A stretch of 64,000 nt of DNA from Microcoleus sp. FACHB-DQ6 (GTDB lineage Bacteria > Cyanobacteriota > Cyanobacteriia > Cyanobacteriales > Microcoleaceae), in NCBI GenBank assembly GCA_014695175.1, contig JACJNV010000121.1, positions 27,648 to 91,647 of the forward strand, written 5' to 3'. Position numbers and translations under genes: made by a program. Each line of letters begins with the position of its first letter. The first letter of the stretch is position 1. The notes beneath the pieces were generated by a model that worked only from the letters and a program-made list of their open reading frames with translations, searched no databases and was not told the origin of the DNA. Positions 1 to 9,268 of this stretch are shown here, piece by piece.

Positions 1-840
1 ATAATTTCCTCATTTTTTAGATTTAGGTTTGAGATGGATCGGTGATTGATTAATTTAAACTCTGATTCCCTAGAAGTTCTAGAGATGATCTCAGGGAGTC
101 GGGGTTTTTTGTTACCTAAAAAGCCGATCGGCTATCACCGTATTTACAGGCAGAATAACTCCTCCAGAAGTTACGCACACTTGCCTCAAGAACGATTTTT
201 TTAAACGCGGAATCACGGATGCAGCCAAGTTTTTTGCTAAAAAACCCGGTTTCAGCCTGCTAATCAAAGATTTACGCAGATTTCCCTCAGAAAGCTGGTT
301 TTTTAACCCAGGAACACAGATTTAACCAAGTTTTTGGCTAAAAAACCCGGTTTTTGCCTAACTGTTGTAATCCCTGCTTCGGCAAAAGTATATTTATCAA
401 AAAAAATGATGGTCTTCATAATTTCCTCATATTTTTTAGATAAAGTTTACTCTAAGCTCTGGATCTGAAGGTCGATCGCACTTTCAGCAGCATTCCGCTG
501 CCAAAGATCGAACCTGTTGTCAGGAGAGTGCGGGGGAGTGATGGTACTTTCAATTAACTGGTGCCACAGCACAACCAACCTAAATAAGTCAGGATATAGG
601 CTTTGCATACCAAACAAACCGCGTTTTGTAACCGGGAAAAACTGAGTTTCTGCGCCATACCTCTAATTGTTGGCAGGATAACTCAATGCTACAAAAATTA
701 ATAACTGAAGATGTGATTCGCGCTCTCGAATAACACCAAAAAAATAAGTCTGTCGTTTTGTCAAGAGCAAAAGTCGCAATTGCCACTAACAGGCAAAGCC
801 AAGTCTCAGTTAGTTTTTGAAAGAGTGTGGAGATTTTTAA
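1..840. other. Gene-free left edge with repeats
   Basis: I find no convincing gene here. The stretch holds a terminator-like hairpin at 64-110 (separate entry), two copies of a short A/T-rich phrase beginning ataatttcctcat (1-13 and again near 418), and two copies of the dispersed aaaaacccggttt word (about 238-252 and 340-353). A 65-codon minus-strand open frame at 589-786 has no recognisable family and no ribosome binding site, so it is not called. Confidence 0.5.
64..110 (+). terminator. Putative rho-independent terminator at left edge
   Basis: An 8-bp stem (gattccct at 64-71 with agggagtc at 93-100, one G-T wobble) is followed by GGGG and a run of six T at 105-110. It would end a plus-strand transcript entering from outside the window. 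The loop is long (21 nt), so the call is tentative. Confidence 0.4.
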
Positions 841-1149
841 ATGTCTGATCAGCTATCTTATAAAGGTAACAACCAGATTCTGTGCTATTACGCAAATGTT
901 ACCAACCTAGTTCAGGTGGTTCGGATTGGGAACATTCCTAATTGGTACTTTGAAAGAGTGATGTTTCCGGGACAGCGACTGATGTTTGAAGCTGCTGCAG
1001 AAGCAGTCTTAGAAGTTCACACTGGTGTGGTGCCAAGTGCTATTTTATCGGACAAGATTCCCTGCTACGTGCTGCGGGTTATAGAAGAGGTAAGTTCCGA
1101 GTTTGAGCTGGTGATGACCGAAGAACGATTGGCGGTATTAGCCGGTTAA
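841..1149 (+). CDS. DUF1830 domain-containing protein
   Basis: A 102-residue protein matching the cyanobacterial DUF1830 family, recognised from the early CYYANVTNLVQVVRI stretch followed by WYFERVMFPGQRLMFEA. These small soluble proteins have no established function. There is no signal peptide or membrane segment. A GGAG sequence lies about 10 bases before the ATG and supports the start. The stop is only 5 bases before the next gene (ComFB-like), so the two are probably co-transcribed. The family assignment is from memory of its conserved pattern and the role is unknown. Confidence 0.8.
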   Translation: MSDQLSYKGNNQILCYYANVTNLVQVVRIGNIPNWYFERVMFPGQRLMFEAAAEAVLEVHTGVVPSAILSDKIPCYVLRVIEEVSSEFELVMTEERLAVLAG

Positions 1150-1154
1150 AATTC

Positions 1155-1574
1155 ATGAGAAATCAGACGAGCTCGAGAACGGCCACAAAAATATTAGTTA
1201 ATGAGTGTTTGGGGACGGGGAAAATGCAGAAAAATCTTGTCAATATTACCTTAGCTGTAGTCACAGAGGAAGTAGAAATTATCTTGGAGTCTTATCCGAA
1301 GCACCCCTACCAACAAGCTTTTTCGCCTTCGGGATTGCGACAAGATTTAATTGCTTATGTGCTCAGCCGAGTTCCTAATAGATATACTGCGATCGACCCC
1401 AGCGAGTCGGTGTCAAACCAAACAGTTCAGGTTCGCTGTTCTTCAGAGCAATTGCTGCACATAGAAAATTTGATTCATACTGGAATTCGCGAGGTCCTGC
1501 ACAGCTATCAGAAGATAGATCACCGCCTGCCGGAAGAAGTTAAATTGGATTCGAGAGTTGCTAGCTGGTTTTGA
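1155..1574 (+). CDS. ComFB-like (late competence) family protein
   Basis: A 139-residue protein whose central part (roughly residues 28-80) fits the ComFB family: a helix with VTEEVEIILESYP, then the signature DLIAYVLSRVPNRY. ComFB is named from the Bacillus comF operon; cyanobacterial members have been linked to cyclic-dinucleotide signalling and competence or motility, but which applies here cannot be read from sequence. Residues 1-23 may be non-native: an internal ATG at 1224 starts exactly at the conserved core. The gene follows DUF1830 by 5 bases, suggesting a two-gene operon. Confidence 0.75.
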   Translation: MRNQTSSRTATKILVNECLGTGKMQKNLVNITLAVVTEEVEIILESYPKHPYQQAFSPSGLRQDLIAYVLSRVPNRYTAIDPSESVSNQTVQVRCSSEQLLHIENLIHTGIREVLHSYQKIDHRLPEEVKLDSRVASWF

Positions 1575-1656
1575 TAGTTTGTTGTCAATGAGGGAGACGC
1601 CGAGATTCTCGGCACTCTCGGTTGGGCGAGGTGGAATTGTGTACTGACTGGATGGT

Positions 1657-2010
1657 TCAAGACTTTTGGTAATCGCAGCAGGAGTTGCACGGGCCATTGG
1701 GATTGACAGCACAGCGCAGAATTTCCGATCGAGCATTAAAACGGCAGCTAGCATCTCCGATAACCCAGATGCCGCTTACAAAAGTTCTTTCCGTCGGCGG
1801 TGTGGCCGACTGCACGTACAGGGCAATTTTTTGCAGTCGGTAGCGGCCGGATTTGAGTTGATAGCGGTGGTGGCGTTCCAAAACAGCGTAGGTTTGTCCC
1901 TCTAAATCTAGATAGTTCCCCGGTTGTGGCGTCCAATCCAGCCGAATGCTACCTAAATATTGGCGGGGGTGAGAGAGAATCACCTCTACGGGTAAAGTAT
2001 TTTGTTCCAT
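1657..2010 (-). CDS. DUF6464 family protein
   Basis: A 117-residue protein resembling the cyanobacterial DUF6464 family: a basic, Tyr-rich core (YLDLEGQTYAVLERHHRYQL, then GRYRLQKIALYVQ) and a Cys-containing tail with CRFNARSEILRCAVNP and a final CNSCC. The four to five tail cysteines could bind a metal or form disulfides, which is inference. No function is known. The gene faces the ComFB-like gene tail to tail, and an A/T-rich 400-base gap with a MITE-like repeat lies upstream. The annotation rests on pattern memory. Confidence 0.7.
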   Translation of the reverse strand: MEQNTLPVEVILSHPRQYLGSIRLDWTPQPGNYLDLEGQTYAVLERHHRYQLKSGRYRLQKIALYVQSATPPTERTFVSGIWVIGDASCRFNARSEILRCAVNPNGPCNSCCDYQKS

Positions 2011-2421
2011 GTGGCGGTGCGTTCGCGAACTGAACTAAAGGGGCAAATAGTGAGCTAAACCGACATCTTCTTCATCTAGAAAGATAAGTTTTTTTAGAGA
2101 GAGTAATTTCGGTTGAGGCGCTAAACTTAACTATAGAACCTTTGGCTATCGGCGGATAGCCGACTAACCAACAGGGTTAGGAAATAAACTTCAACTCGCT
2201 TGAGGTAACTAAAGTTAAGTTCGATTAGGTTTGATAAAGCAGTACACGCTGATGGTATCGCAACTCGCAGGTTCGATCGATACGCGGTTGAGATTCCTGA
2301 ACAGATTTTAACGCTTTCCAGGACTTGGGGTGCTTCGGGTGCGTTTGTACTGAGGACTTCAGTCCTGTGATTTGTATGAGGACTTCAGTGCTCACTACAA
2401 ACCAAACCGAATTTTTGGCAA
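2011..2421. other. Intergenic region with a MITE-like element
   Basis: No gene is supported. The main content is a degenerate copy (about 2344-2403) of the dispersed inverted-repeat family built on tttgta...gaggactt(c/t)agtcct...actacaaac, described in a separate repeat entry. A minus-strand open frame across the 3' end of the phosphatase gene is judged a shadow. Confidence 0.5.
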
Positions 2422-3153
2422 TCAAAATTCCCAAAAATATGCCATTCCTTCCATGATTCCCCAAGCGCAAGCAGAACCAGCTAAATAATGATTTTCAGTG
2501 CCGCATTCGCGATGCCATTCTAAGAGTTCTGACAGAGCATTAGCGACGATTACTCCCCGGACATCCTGTTCAAACATATTGATATCATTGCCAGAATCAC
2601 CGCAAACTAATGTTGCCTCAGATGGAATTTGTAGGCGCTTTTGTAAATAAGTAAGGGCATTACCTTTATTGCTAGTTTGCGGTAAAATATCCACATCGCG
2701 ATTGCTGCTAAAAATGATTTGACCTGGGAGTCTCAATTCAGTTAACTTTTGCTGCAAAGTCTGGACAATCGAACTATTTTCTGCTGCTGGTTCCAGACAA
2801 TAACTGATTTTCCAAGGATTTTGTTCTTTTAGGGATTGGGGTTTAAGCTGGGAAAACTGCTGAGCTAAAGAGGCGATCGCCATTTTATCCCAGTCTTGAG
2901 AAAGATATTCCGCCCAATCTAAATCCAGGGTTCCGTCTTGGTAAATTTCGCTGCCTACACCTGCGATCAAATAGTCTGGTGCTAGCAGTTGCTTTTGGGC
3001 AATTAATTCGCAAGTTGAAGCATAAGAACGCCCCGTAGCATAAACCAAATATATTTGCGATCGCTTTGATTGCAAGCGCTGGTTTAAAACTTGAGTTGCT
3101 TCGTCATCTCCGACTAGCGTGTTGTCTAAATCTGTAACTAATAAAAACTTCAT
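2422..3153 (-). CDS. spp: Sucrose-phosphate phosphatase
   Basis: HAD-superfamily (type IIB) phosphatase of 243 residues that removes phosphate from sucrose-6-phosphate, the last step of cytosolic sucrose synthesis. HAD motif I is DLDNTL at residues 8-13 with the nucleophile and acid aspartates, a TGRS motif follows near 40, and the C-terminal metal-binding motif GDSGNDINMF is near residue 185. GVGSEIY is typical of sucrose phosphatases. The length matches cyanobacterial stand-alone SPP rather than the SPS-SPP fusion. It is divergently oriented from the porin gene. In cyanobacteria sucrose commonly serves as a compatible solute; no sucrose-phosphate synthase is in the window. Confidence 0.88.
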   Translation of the reverse strand: MKFLLVTDLDNTLVGDDEATQVLNQRLQSKRSQIYLVYATGRSYASTCELIAQKQLLAPDYLIAGVGSEIYQDGTLDLDWAEYLSQDWDKMAIASLAQQFSQLKPQSLKEQNPWKISYCLEPAAENSSIVQTLQQKLTELRLPGQIIFSSNRDVDILPQTSNKGNALTYLQKRLQIPSEATLVCGDSGNDINMFEQDVRGVIVANALSELLEWHRECGTENHYLAGSACAWGIMEGMAYFWEF

Positions 3154-3308
3154 TTTGGGAATTAGTCAGTAGTCAGTAGTCATCAGCGATCTGGAACCGA
3201 GGGCTTCCTAAAATTCTTTTAACTATTTATAAGAATTTGTTAAACCAAACACATTTATAAGCAAGCTTATCGTTTAAGATTGGCCCAATTTAATTTTCAA
3301 CAAGTGGT

Positions 3309-5525
3309 GTGAGTGGTATGGTGAATAATTCAACCTCCCTTAAAGCTTTTTGGCTGTCTTTCTTGATTTCTGGTGCCGCAGTGCCTTTGGGGCCGATCGC
3401 AGCAACAGCTCAAATTCAGGATACCTCAACTCCAGAAGTTGCGCTAGAAGCGAGTGCCGTCCCGGAGGCTACCCCAGACGCAGCGCTGGCAGCAGTTAAG
3501 ATTGAGATACCGCCGTTAGCGGCGGCTGCAGAGACTAAATCAGCAGTCGATCGCCCTTTACCCGATACAGATGCAGCATGGGTGAATCGTGCTTTACGTC
3601 AAACAGATATAGCAAAAGTCGATCGTGCTTTACCTCAAACAGATGCAGCAACAGTCGATCGTGCTTTACCCGAAACAGATGCAGCAGTCGATCGTGCTTT
3701 ACCCGAAACAGATATAGCAAAAGTTGATCGCGCTTTACCCAAACAAGATATAGCAACAGTCGATCGTGCAACAACAGCCCCAGAAATAACGGGGGCAATT
3801 CGCGAATTACCCCCCCAGGAGTTAGAAATTGCAAACTCTCCTCAGTCTCAACAAGTTGCTGAAGCCAACACAGTTGCCGACATCAGCAGCGAGACGGGCA
3901 CCGCTGATGACCTCAGCATACAAGAAGACGCAGCACAAGTCACCTCTGTTTCCCAGCTCTCCGACGTGCGCCCCACAGATTGGGCTTTTCAAGCCTTACA
4001 ATCCCTAGTAGAAAGATACGGCTGCATTGCGGGATATCCAGACGGCACATTCCGAGGAAATCGAGCAATGACTCGCTATGAATTCGCCGCCGGATTAAAC
4101 GCTTGCTTAGACCAAATTACCAAACAACTTGGCGGTTCTACTGGTAATTTAGTCCAGCGAGAAGATTTACTTGCTTTGCAAAGATTGCAAGAAGAATTTG
4201 CAGCAGAATTAGCTACATTGCGTGGCAGAGTCGATGCTTTAGAAGCCCGCACTGCCGAATTGGAAGCCAACCAATTTTCAACTACTACTAAACTAAACGC
4301 ATTTGCTTGGTTTAACCTGAGTGGAGCTTTTGCGGGCGAGGGAGTCCGAGTTGAAGCAACAAATGGCAAAGCTGCTCCGCTCGATCGAGTACCCGGGCGC
4401 GATCCTGTCACCAACAGACCGATCGTGCAGAGAGTGGACGACCCAGAAATTACTTTCAGCCACTTAGTTTGGTTAACCCTCACTACTTCTTTTACAGGGA
4501 AAGACCAATTGATTACACAGCTAGCTGTAGGTAACGGAACAGCACCAGCAAATCAGTATACTTCTCCGGGTCTTTTTAATACCTTTGGCACTCCTTTTCT
4601 AGACCAGACTGCTGGGGTGAATCCCAATGAAGTTATCCTGCGAGAACTTTCTTATCAGTTCCCGGTTAGCAACAGCTTGCAAGTAGTAATCGGGCCGAGA
4701 ATTAATTTCTACCGCTACTTTGACAACAATAATTTTAGCTTTTTCGTGGACGGTGCGAGCAGTTTTAATTCTAACAATAGCACTTTGTTAACTGCTACCA
4801 AACGCGGCGCAGGTGCTTTGGCTTTGTGGGATATCAGCCGCCGATTGAAACTGCGTGTGGGCTATTTGGGCGAGAGTATGGAATTTTTGCCCACTCCGGT
4901 GTTTAATTCCGCTTCCAATCCGTCTCAAGGCTTGTTTGGTGGGACAAATACGAGTACCGCCGAACTAACATTCAGTCCGAGCGATCGGGCAAATTTGCGG
5001 TTTTTGTACAGCCGTTCCAACATCCAGCAAATTGGCGGGCTAATTGGAGCACCGAATGGCAGGCCGATTAACGGTTTGGCAGATGACGGTTTCGGTGGCC
5101 GTCTCGGCAATGCTACTGCCAATACTTATAGCTTTAATTTCGATTGGTCGCTCAGCCGCCGTTTCGGTCTTTTCGGCCGCTACGGCTACGCCGAAACCAA
5201 TATATTTCCCAAGACTGACCGACCCGACGGCACGATCAAAACTCAATCTTATATGTTAGGATTTGCACTTCCTGATTTCTTCAAAAAAGGAGCTGTGTTT
5301 ACGGCATCATTTTTAGTACCTTTTGACGTTACTGGCGGTCGGAGGTTTCTGGTTTCTGGCGGGGGGAATGGTGGCAAGCAGTACGAAATTGAAGCCACTT
5401 ATTATTTGCCTCTCACCGAGCATATTTCGATCGTGCCGGCATTTTATGCGATCTGGAATGCCAATAATTTCGATAACAACCCGACAATTTTTGTGGGCAA
5501 TTTGCGGACGCAGTTTAGTTTTTAA
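3309..5525 (+). CDS. SLH-domain outer-membrane porin (OprB/iron-uptake porin type)
   Basis: A 738-residue outer-membrane protein with the cyanobacterial porin architecture. It has a signal peptide at about 1-35 (hydrophobic stretch then ATAQ), an unusual repetitive acidic linker at about 80-155 built from (V)DRALP(E/Q)TDxA units, an SLH domain at about 217-275 (YPDGTFRGNRAMTRYEFAAGL) that anchors to the cell wall, a coiled coil at about 285-318, and a beta-barrel domain to the C-terminal Phe. Such porins carry solute or iron diffusion across the outer membrane. The GTG at 3309 and an in-frame ATG at 3318 are both possible starts. The N-terminal repeat is not part of the standard family architecture. 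Confidence 0.85.
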   Translation: MSGMVNNSTSLKAFWLSFLISGAAVPLGPIAATAQIQDTSTPEVALEASAVPEATPDAALAAVKIEIPPLAAAAETKSAVDRPLPDTDAAWVNRALRQTDIAKVDRALPQTDAATVDRALPETDAAVDRALPETDIAKVDRALPKQDIATVDRATTAPEITGAIRELPPQELEIANSPQSQQVAEANTVADISSETGTADDLSIQEDAAQVTSVSQLSDVRPTDWAFQALQSLVERYGCIAGYPDGTFRGNRAMTRYEFAAGLNACLDQITKQLGGSTGNLVQREDLLALQRLQEEFAAELATLRGRVDALEARTAELEANQFSTTTKLNAFAWFNLSGAFAGEGVRVEATNGKAAPLDRVPGRDPVTNRPIVQRVDDPEITFSHLVWLTLTTSFTGKDQLITQLAVGNGTAPANQYTSPGLFNTFGTPFLDQTAGVNPNEVILRELSYQFPVSNSLQVVIGPRINFYRYFDNNNFSFFVDGASSFNSNNSTLLTATKRGAGALALWDISRRLKLRVGYLGESMEFLPTPVFNSASNPSQGLFGGTNTSTAELTFSPSDRANLRFLYSRSNIQQIGGLIGAPNGRPINGLADDGFGGRLGNATANTYSFNFDWSLSRRFGLFGRYGYAETNIFPKTDRPDGTIKTQSYMLGFALPDFFKKGAVFTASFLVPFDVTGGRRFLVSGGGNGGKQYEIEATYYLPLTEHISIVPAFYAIWNANNFDNNPTIFVGNLRTQFSF
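3545..3775 (+). repeat. In-gene tandem repeat (DRALPxTD units)
   Basis: Within the porin gene, about six imperfect copies of a 33-42 base unit centred on gtcgatcgtgctttacc are seen. They encode repeats such as VDRALPQTDAAT, VDRALPETDAA and VDRALPETDIAK. Each unit carries GTCGATCG, related to the abundant CGATCG word of this genome. The result is an acidic, proline-containing linker between the signal peptide and the SLH domain. Confidence 0.85.
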
Positions 5526-5926
5526 TTCCACGAATGGGAACCCAGAAACCGGGTTTTTTGACAAAAACACTGCGTTTTACCTCGTACCCAAGGTAAAAAA
5601 TCCGGTTTCTAAGTAGGGGCGGGGCGGGTTTATATAATTTGTCGATAATTATCAAAAATATAGGCGAACCCGCCCCTACAAAATTTAACATCATACAAGT
5701 CCGAATCATATCATTTCCGGTTACACCGGAATGATGTTGACGGTTGACGGTTGACTGTTGACAGTGAACAGTGAACAGTCAACAGTCAACAGTGAACAGT
5801 GAACTCGAATTTACTATTCCGATGCTAACGGATTTGATATCAAACGGACATGACATAAATTTACACACACTCAATAATTTAATGCGTGTATTCGTGTTCA
5901 TCCGTGTAGTGCCTTCCTGATTCCTT
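5526..5926. repeat. Intergenic block of inverted and tandem repeats
   Basis: No gene. Three repeat structures are packed here. (1) At 5541-5612, agaaaccgggtttttt and aaaaaatccggtttct form a 16-base inverted pair with one mismatch and could terminate both flanking genes. (2) At about 5615-5684 there is an inverted pair of GTAGGGGCGGGTT type around an A/T-rich centre. (3) At about 5736-5804 a 7-base short tandem repeat array runs (gttgac-type, then agtgaac and agtcaac units). The last type recurs at 17440-17476 and 29579-29609. Confidence 0.7.
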
Positions 5927-8900
5927 CTACTTAATTGGAATGTCGATGATAAATTCAGTGCCTTTACCGGGTTCTGAGAAGCACTGCAATTTGCCGTTGT
6001 GTTTTTCAACGACAATTTGGTGCGAAATTGATAAACCCAAACCTGTGCCTTTACCTACGGGTTTTGTGGTAAAAAACGGGTCAAACAAACGCACAATCTG
6101 ATCTTCGGGAATGCCCATACCGTTGTCTTTGATCCGAATTAAAATGCTCTTGTCCTCAATCGTTTCAGTTTGAATGGTAATAGTAGGAGAGATAGAATTT
6201 GCGGTGTCTTTTGCTTGGCTGCTGCTTTCTTCCAAGGCGTCGATCGCATTCGCCAATACATTCATAAATACCTGATTTAACAGTCCGGGATGACAGTTTA
6301 TTTGCGGCAGTTCTCCGTATTCTTTGATCACTTTAATGCCCTGCCATTTTGCCTTGGCTTTCAGCCTGGTGTTCAACATTAACAAGGTACTTTCTAAACC
6401 TTCGTGAATGTCGGCAGTCTTGATTTTAGCTTCGTCTGCCCGCGAGAAATTGCGAAGAGTTTGAATAATTTCTACAATGCGCTCGCATCCGGTCTGCATC
6501 GAGCTGAGCAATTTGGGCAGGTCTTCTGCTAGAAATTCTAAGTCTATATCATCGGCTTGTTGCTGAAGTTTTGCTGGGGGATTCGGGTACTCTTCTCGAT
6601 ACACCTGTACGATTTCTAATAAGTCTAGAACGTAGCCTCGGACGTGGCAGAGGTTGCCAGCGACAAAGCCAACTGGGTTGTTAATTTCGTGGGCAATTCC
6701 TGCTAGCACCTGTCCAAGGGAAGACATTTTTTCGGTTTGTACTAACTGCATTTGAGTTTGCTGCAAGTCGCTCAAAGCTGTTTGCAGTTCTTGGGATTTT
6801 TGCCGATCGCGATCGGCGGCGGCGGCCCGTTCTTCCTCAACTCCGATCGCCCCGGCAATAATTCCGATCAGCTTGCAGTCGGCTTCTGTGGGCGCGATCG
6901 ACTCGGTGTTGACAACGCACACCGCACCCACATAATTGTCGCCCAGCCGCACTGCTTGTCCCAGATAGCTTCGCAGTTGGTAGCGGATGACAGCGGGATC
7001 GGTTTGGGCGTAGATCGTGTTCTGCAAGTCAGGAATTGCAACAGCCCGATCGCTTCCTTTGCTGCATACGTCGGTGCAGATGTGGCCCTCGGCGCGATCG
7101 ACCAGCGGGTAGTCCGGCGGCGCTTGCCAAGTCCCGATCGCGCGCAGCAGACCGCCACCGACGCGGCTGTAGATGGCGCAGCTTCCGCCCAAAAGCTCGC
7201 CGGCTAAGGATGTCAGACGCTGGATGTTCTCAGCGGCGTCGGTGGTGAATCCCAAAAAGCACTCGTTGATTTTGCTGAGGCGGTACTCTGCTTGCCTGCG
7301 CGCCGTCATGTCGCGGGAGTTGATCACAATTCCTTTCACAGCGGGGTCTGCTAGCAAGTTGATGCCGACACCTTCAAGAAAACACCAAGAACCGTCAGCG
7401 CGCCGGAAGCGACCTTCTAGGGCGATCGGATCGCCTGGATTTGCCATCAGTTTTTCGCCGTCGGAAATCACCGAGGGCAGGTCGTCAGGGTGGATCAAAT
7501 CGAGAGCAATTTTACCGGCGAGTTCATCGGGTTCGTAGCCTAAAACTCTTTCTACAGAAGGGCTTTCGTAAACAATGCGACCGCTGGCGTCGAGAATAGT
7601 AATGATGTCGGAACTGTTGAGAATTAGCGATCGCCACTTAGCCTCATTTTGAAACAAAGCTGACTCGGCTTGTTTGCGATCGGTAATATCCTCTACCATT
7701 TGCAAAATAAACTGTGGCGTTCCCTGACTGCTGTCGATGACAGAGGCGCTGAGGCGTCCCCACCTGATGCTGCCGTCTTGGCGGAGGTAGCGCTTCTCGA
7801 TTTGATAAGCTTCGCGGGAGCCCGCGGCCAACTCTTGGCGCAACTGGCGCGAAACTTCTGCGTCTTCCGGGTGCGTGCAGTCGTCGAGGCCGACACCGCG
7901 CAGTTGAGCTTCCGAGATCCCCAGCATAGCTTGAAATGCCGGATTAGTGGCGATCGCAACACCTTCGAGGGTAGCGACTACCATGCCGATCGCAGCGCGT
8001 TCAAAAATTGCCCGAAACCGCTGTTCGCTGTCTCGCAAAGCTGCATCCGCTGCCACTTCCTGGGTGATGTCCCGCCCTGCGACTGCCAAACCTTTGCGCG
8101 AACCGTCGGGGTTGAACAGCGGCACTTTCCGCACTTCAAACAAATTGCTGCCGCCTGTGGGCAAGGAGACAATTTGGCTGCTGGAGGTAAGAGTGCCTGC
8201 TTGCCAGGTGGTTTCGTCGGTTTCCTGCCAAGTTAGCAGGATTTCTCTGACTCTGGGATCGGCGGCGGCAGCGAGTTCGGCAGTAGTTTTGCCCTGGTAG
8301 TCTGAGGTTTCCCAGCCCAAAAGTTGGAGGGCGCAGTCGTTGGCAATCAGCCAGCGCCCCTCGCTGTCTGTGAGGTTGATCGCGTCGGGCACGGCGTTAA
8401 TCGCGGTTTTCAACCAGTATTCTTGATTTCGCAGGGCTGCTTCGGCGCGCTTGCGATCGGCGATTTCGGCGACGGTTCCTTCGTAGTAAAGGAGTTCGCC
8501 ATGTTCGTCGCGGACTTCGCGCACGTTTTCCGAGATCCAGGTAGTGCTGCCGTCTTTGCGGCGGACGCAGGACTCAAACTCTTTCAGGGAGCCATTTTTG
8601 CTGATTTCTGCAATGAAGGAAGCGCGGCGGCCGCGATCGGCGTAAAGGTTTTTTGCCGAACATTTTGCGATCAGTTCTGAGGGGGAATCGTAGCCGTACA
8701 TTCGGGCGAGTGCCTGGTTGGCGCTGAGGTAGCGCCCGTCTGGGGCGGTTTGAAATATGCCTTCGGTGGCGTTTTCAAAGATGCTGCGGTATTTTGCCTC
8801 GGCTTGTTTGAGGGCTTCTTCTGCTTGTTTACGATCGGTGATATCAGATTGGACGCCGATGAAGTGGGTGACGAGCCCGCTGCTGTCGCGCACCGGCGAG

Positions 8901-9268
8901 ATGGTGAGTTCGTTCCAGAAGGCGGTGCCGTCTTTGCGGTAGTTTTTCAGAACTACTTTGCAGTCATGCTGCTGTTTCAGGGCCACGCGGATTTGATCGA
9001 CGGCAGCGCCATCGGTATCCGGGCCTTGCAGGAAGCGGCAGTTCCGCCCGATTATTTCGCTGCGATCGTAGCCTGTAATCCGCTCGAAAGCCCCGTTGCA
9101 GTAGACTATAGGCTTGTCCGGCCGGGTAGCGTCCGCGATCGCGATGCCGTTGCTGGTAGCTGCCAGGGCGCGATCGTACAGGCGAAATACTTCTTCTATT
9201 AAATTCGGTGTGCCGCCAGTACGAGTCGGCGATAGCGTTTCAGAAGGAATGCTTATATCTATCTGCAT
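5927..9268 (-). CDS. Hybrid-sensor-type histidine kinase: LOV-PAS4-GAF-HisKA-HATPase
   Basis: A 1113-residue soluble sensor kinase with no membrane segment. The first PAS domain (about 30-150) carries GRNCRFLQ with Cys77, the flavin-adduct cysteine motif of LOV blue-light sensors. PAS/PAC domains 2-5 follow (about 160-680, each ending in DI(T)DRK(R/Q)AE-type linkers), then a GAF domain (about 690-830). A HisKA box has AHEINNP with the phospho-accepting His near residue 860, and the HATPase domain has N, G1 (DNGMGIP) and G2 (GKGTGLGLS) boxes. No receiver domain is attached and no response regulator gene is adjacent, so its output partner is elsewhere. Blue-light sensing is inferred from the motif. 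Confidence 0.9.
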   Translation of the reverse strand: MQIDISIPSETLSPTRTGGTPNLIEEVFRLYDRALAATSNGIAIADATRPDKPIVYCNGAFERITGYDRSEIIGRNCRFLQGPDTDGAAVDQIRVALKQQHDCKVVLKNYRKDGTAFWNELTISPVRDSSGLVTHFIGVQSDITDRKQAEEALKQAEAKYRSIFENATEGIFQTAPDGRYLSANQALARMYGYDSPSELIAKCSAKNLYADRGRRASFIAEISKNGSLKEFESCVRRKDGSTTWISENVREVRDEHGELLYYEGTVAEIADRKRAEAALRNQEYWLKTAINAVPDAINLTDSEGRWLIANDCALQLLGWETSDYQGKTTAELAAAADPRVREILLTWQETDETTWQAGTLTSSSQIVSLPTGGSNLFEVRKVPLFNPDGSRKGLAVAGRDITQEVAADAALRDSEQRFRAIFERAAIGMVVATLEGVAIATNPAFQAMLGISEAQLRGVGLDDCTHPEDAEVSRQLRQELAAGSREAYQIEKRYLRQDGSIRWGRLSASVIDSSQGTPQFILQMVEDITDRKQAESALFQNEAKWRSLILNSSDIITILDASGRIVYESPSVERVLGYEPDELAGKIALDLIHPDDLPSVISDGEKLMANPGDPIALEGRFRRADGSWCFLEGVGINLLADPAVKGIVINSRDMTARRQAEYRLSKINECFLGFTTDAAENIQRLTSLAGELLGGSCAIYSRVGGGLLRAIGTWQAPPDYPLVDRAEGHICTDVCSKGSDRAVAIPDLQNTIYAQTDPAVIRYQLRSYLGQAVRLGDNYVGAVCVVNTESIAPTEADCKLIGIIAGAIGVEEERAAAADRDRQKSQELQTALSDLQQTQMQLVQTEKMSSLGQVLAGIAHEINNPVGFVAGNLCHVRGYVLDLLEIVQVYREEYPNPPAKLQQQADDIDLEFLAEDLPKLLSSMQTGCERIVEIIQTLRNFSRADEAKIKTADIHEGLESTLLMLNTRLKAKAKWQGIKVIKEYGELPQINCHPGLLNQVFMNVLANAIDALEESSSQAKDTANSISPTITIQTETIEDKSILIRIKDNGMGIPEDQIVRLFDPFFTTKPVGKGTGLGLSISHQIVVEKHNGKLQCFSEPGKGTEFIIDIPIK

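Noticed and set aside
589..786. 65-codon minus-strand frame near the left edge
   Set aside because: No ribosome binding site, no recognised family, and lies in repeat-bearing spacer.
6752..9202. Several plus-strand open frames of 100-190 codons opposite the histidine kinase
   Set aside because: Shadows of a long, well-supported coding gene; composition is not protein-like and none matches a family.
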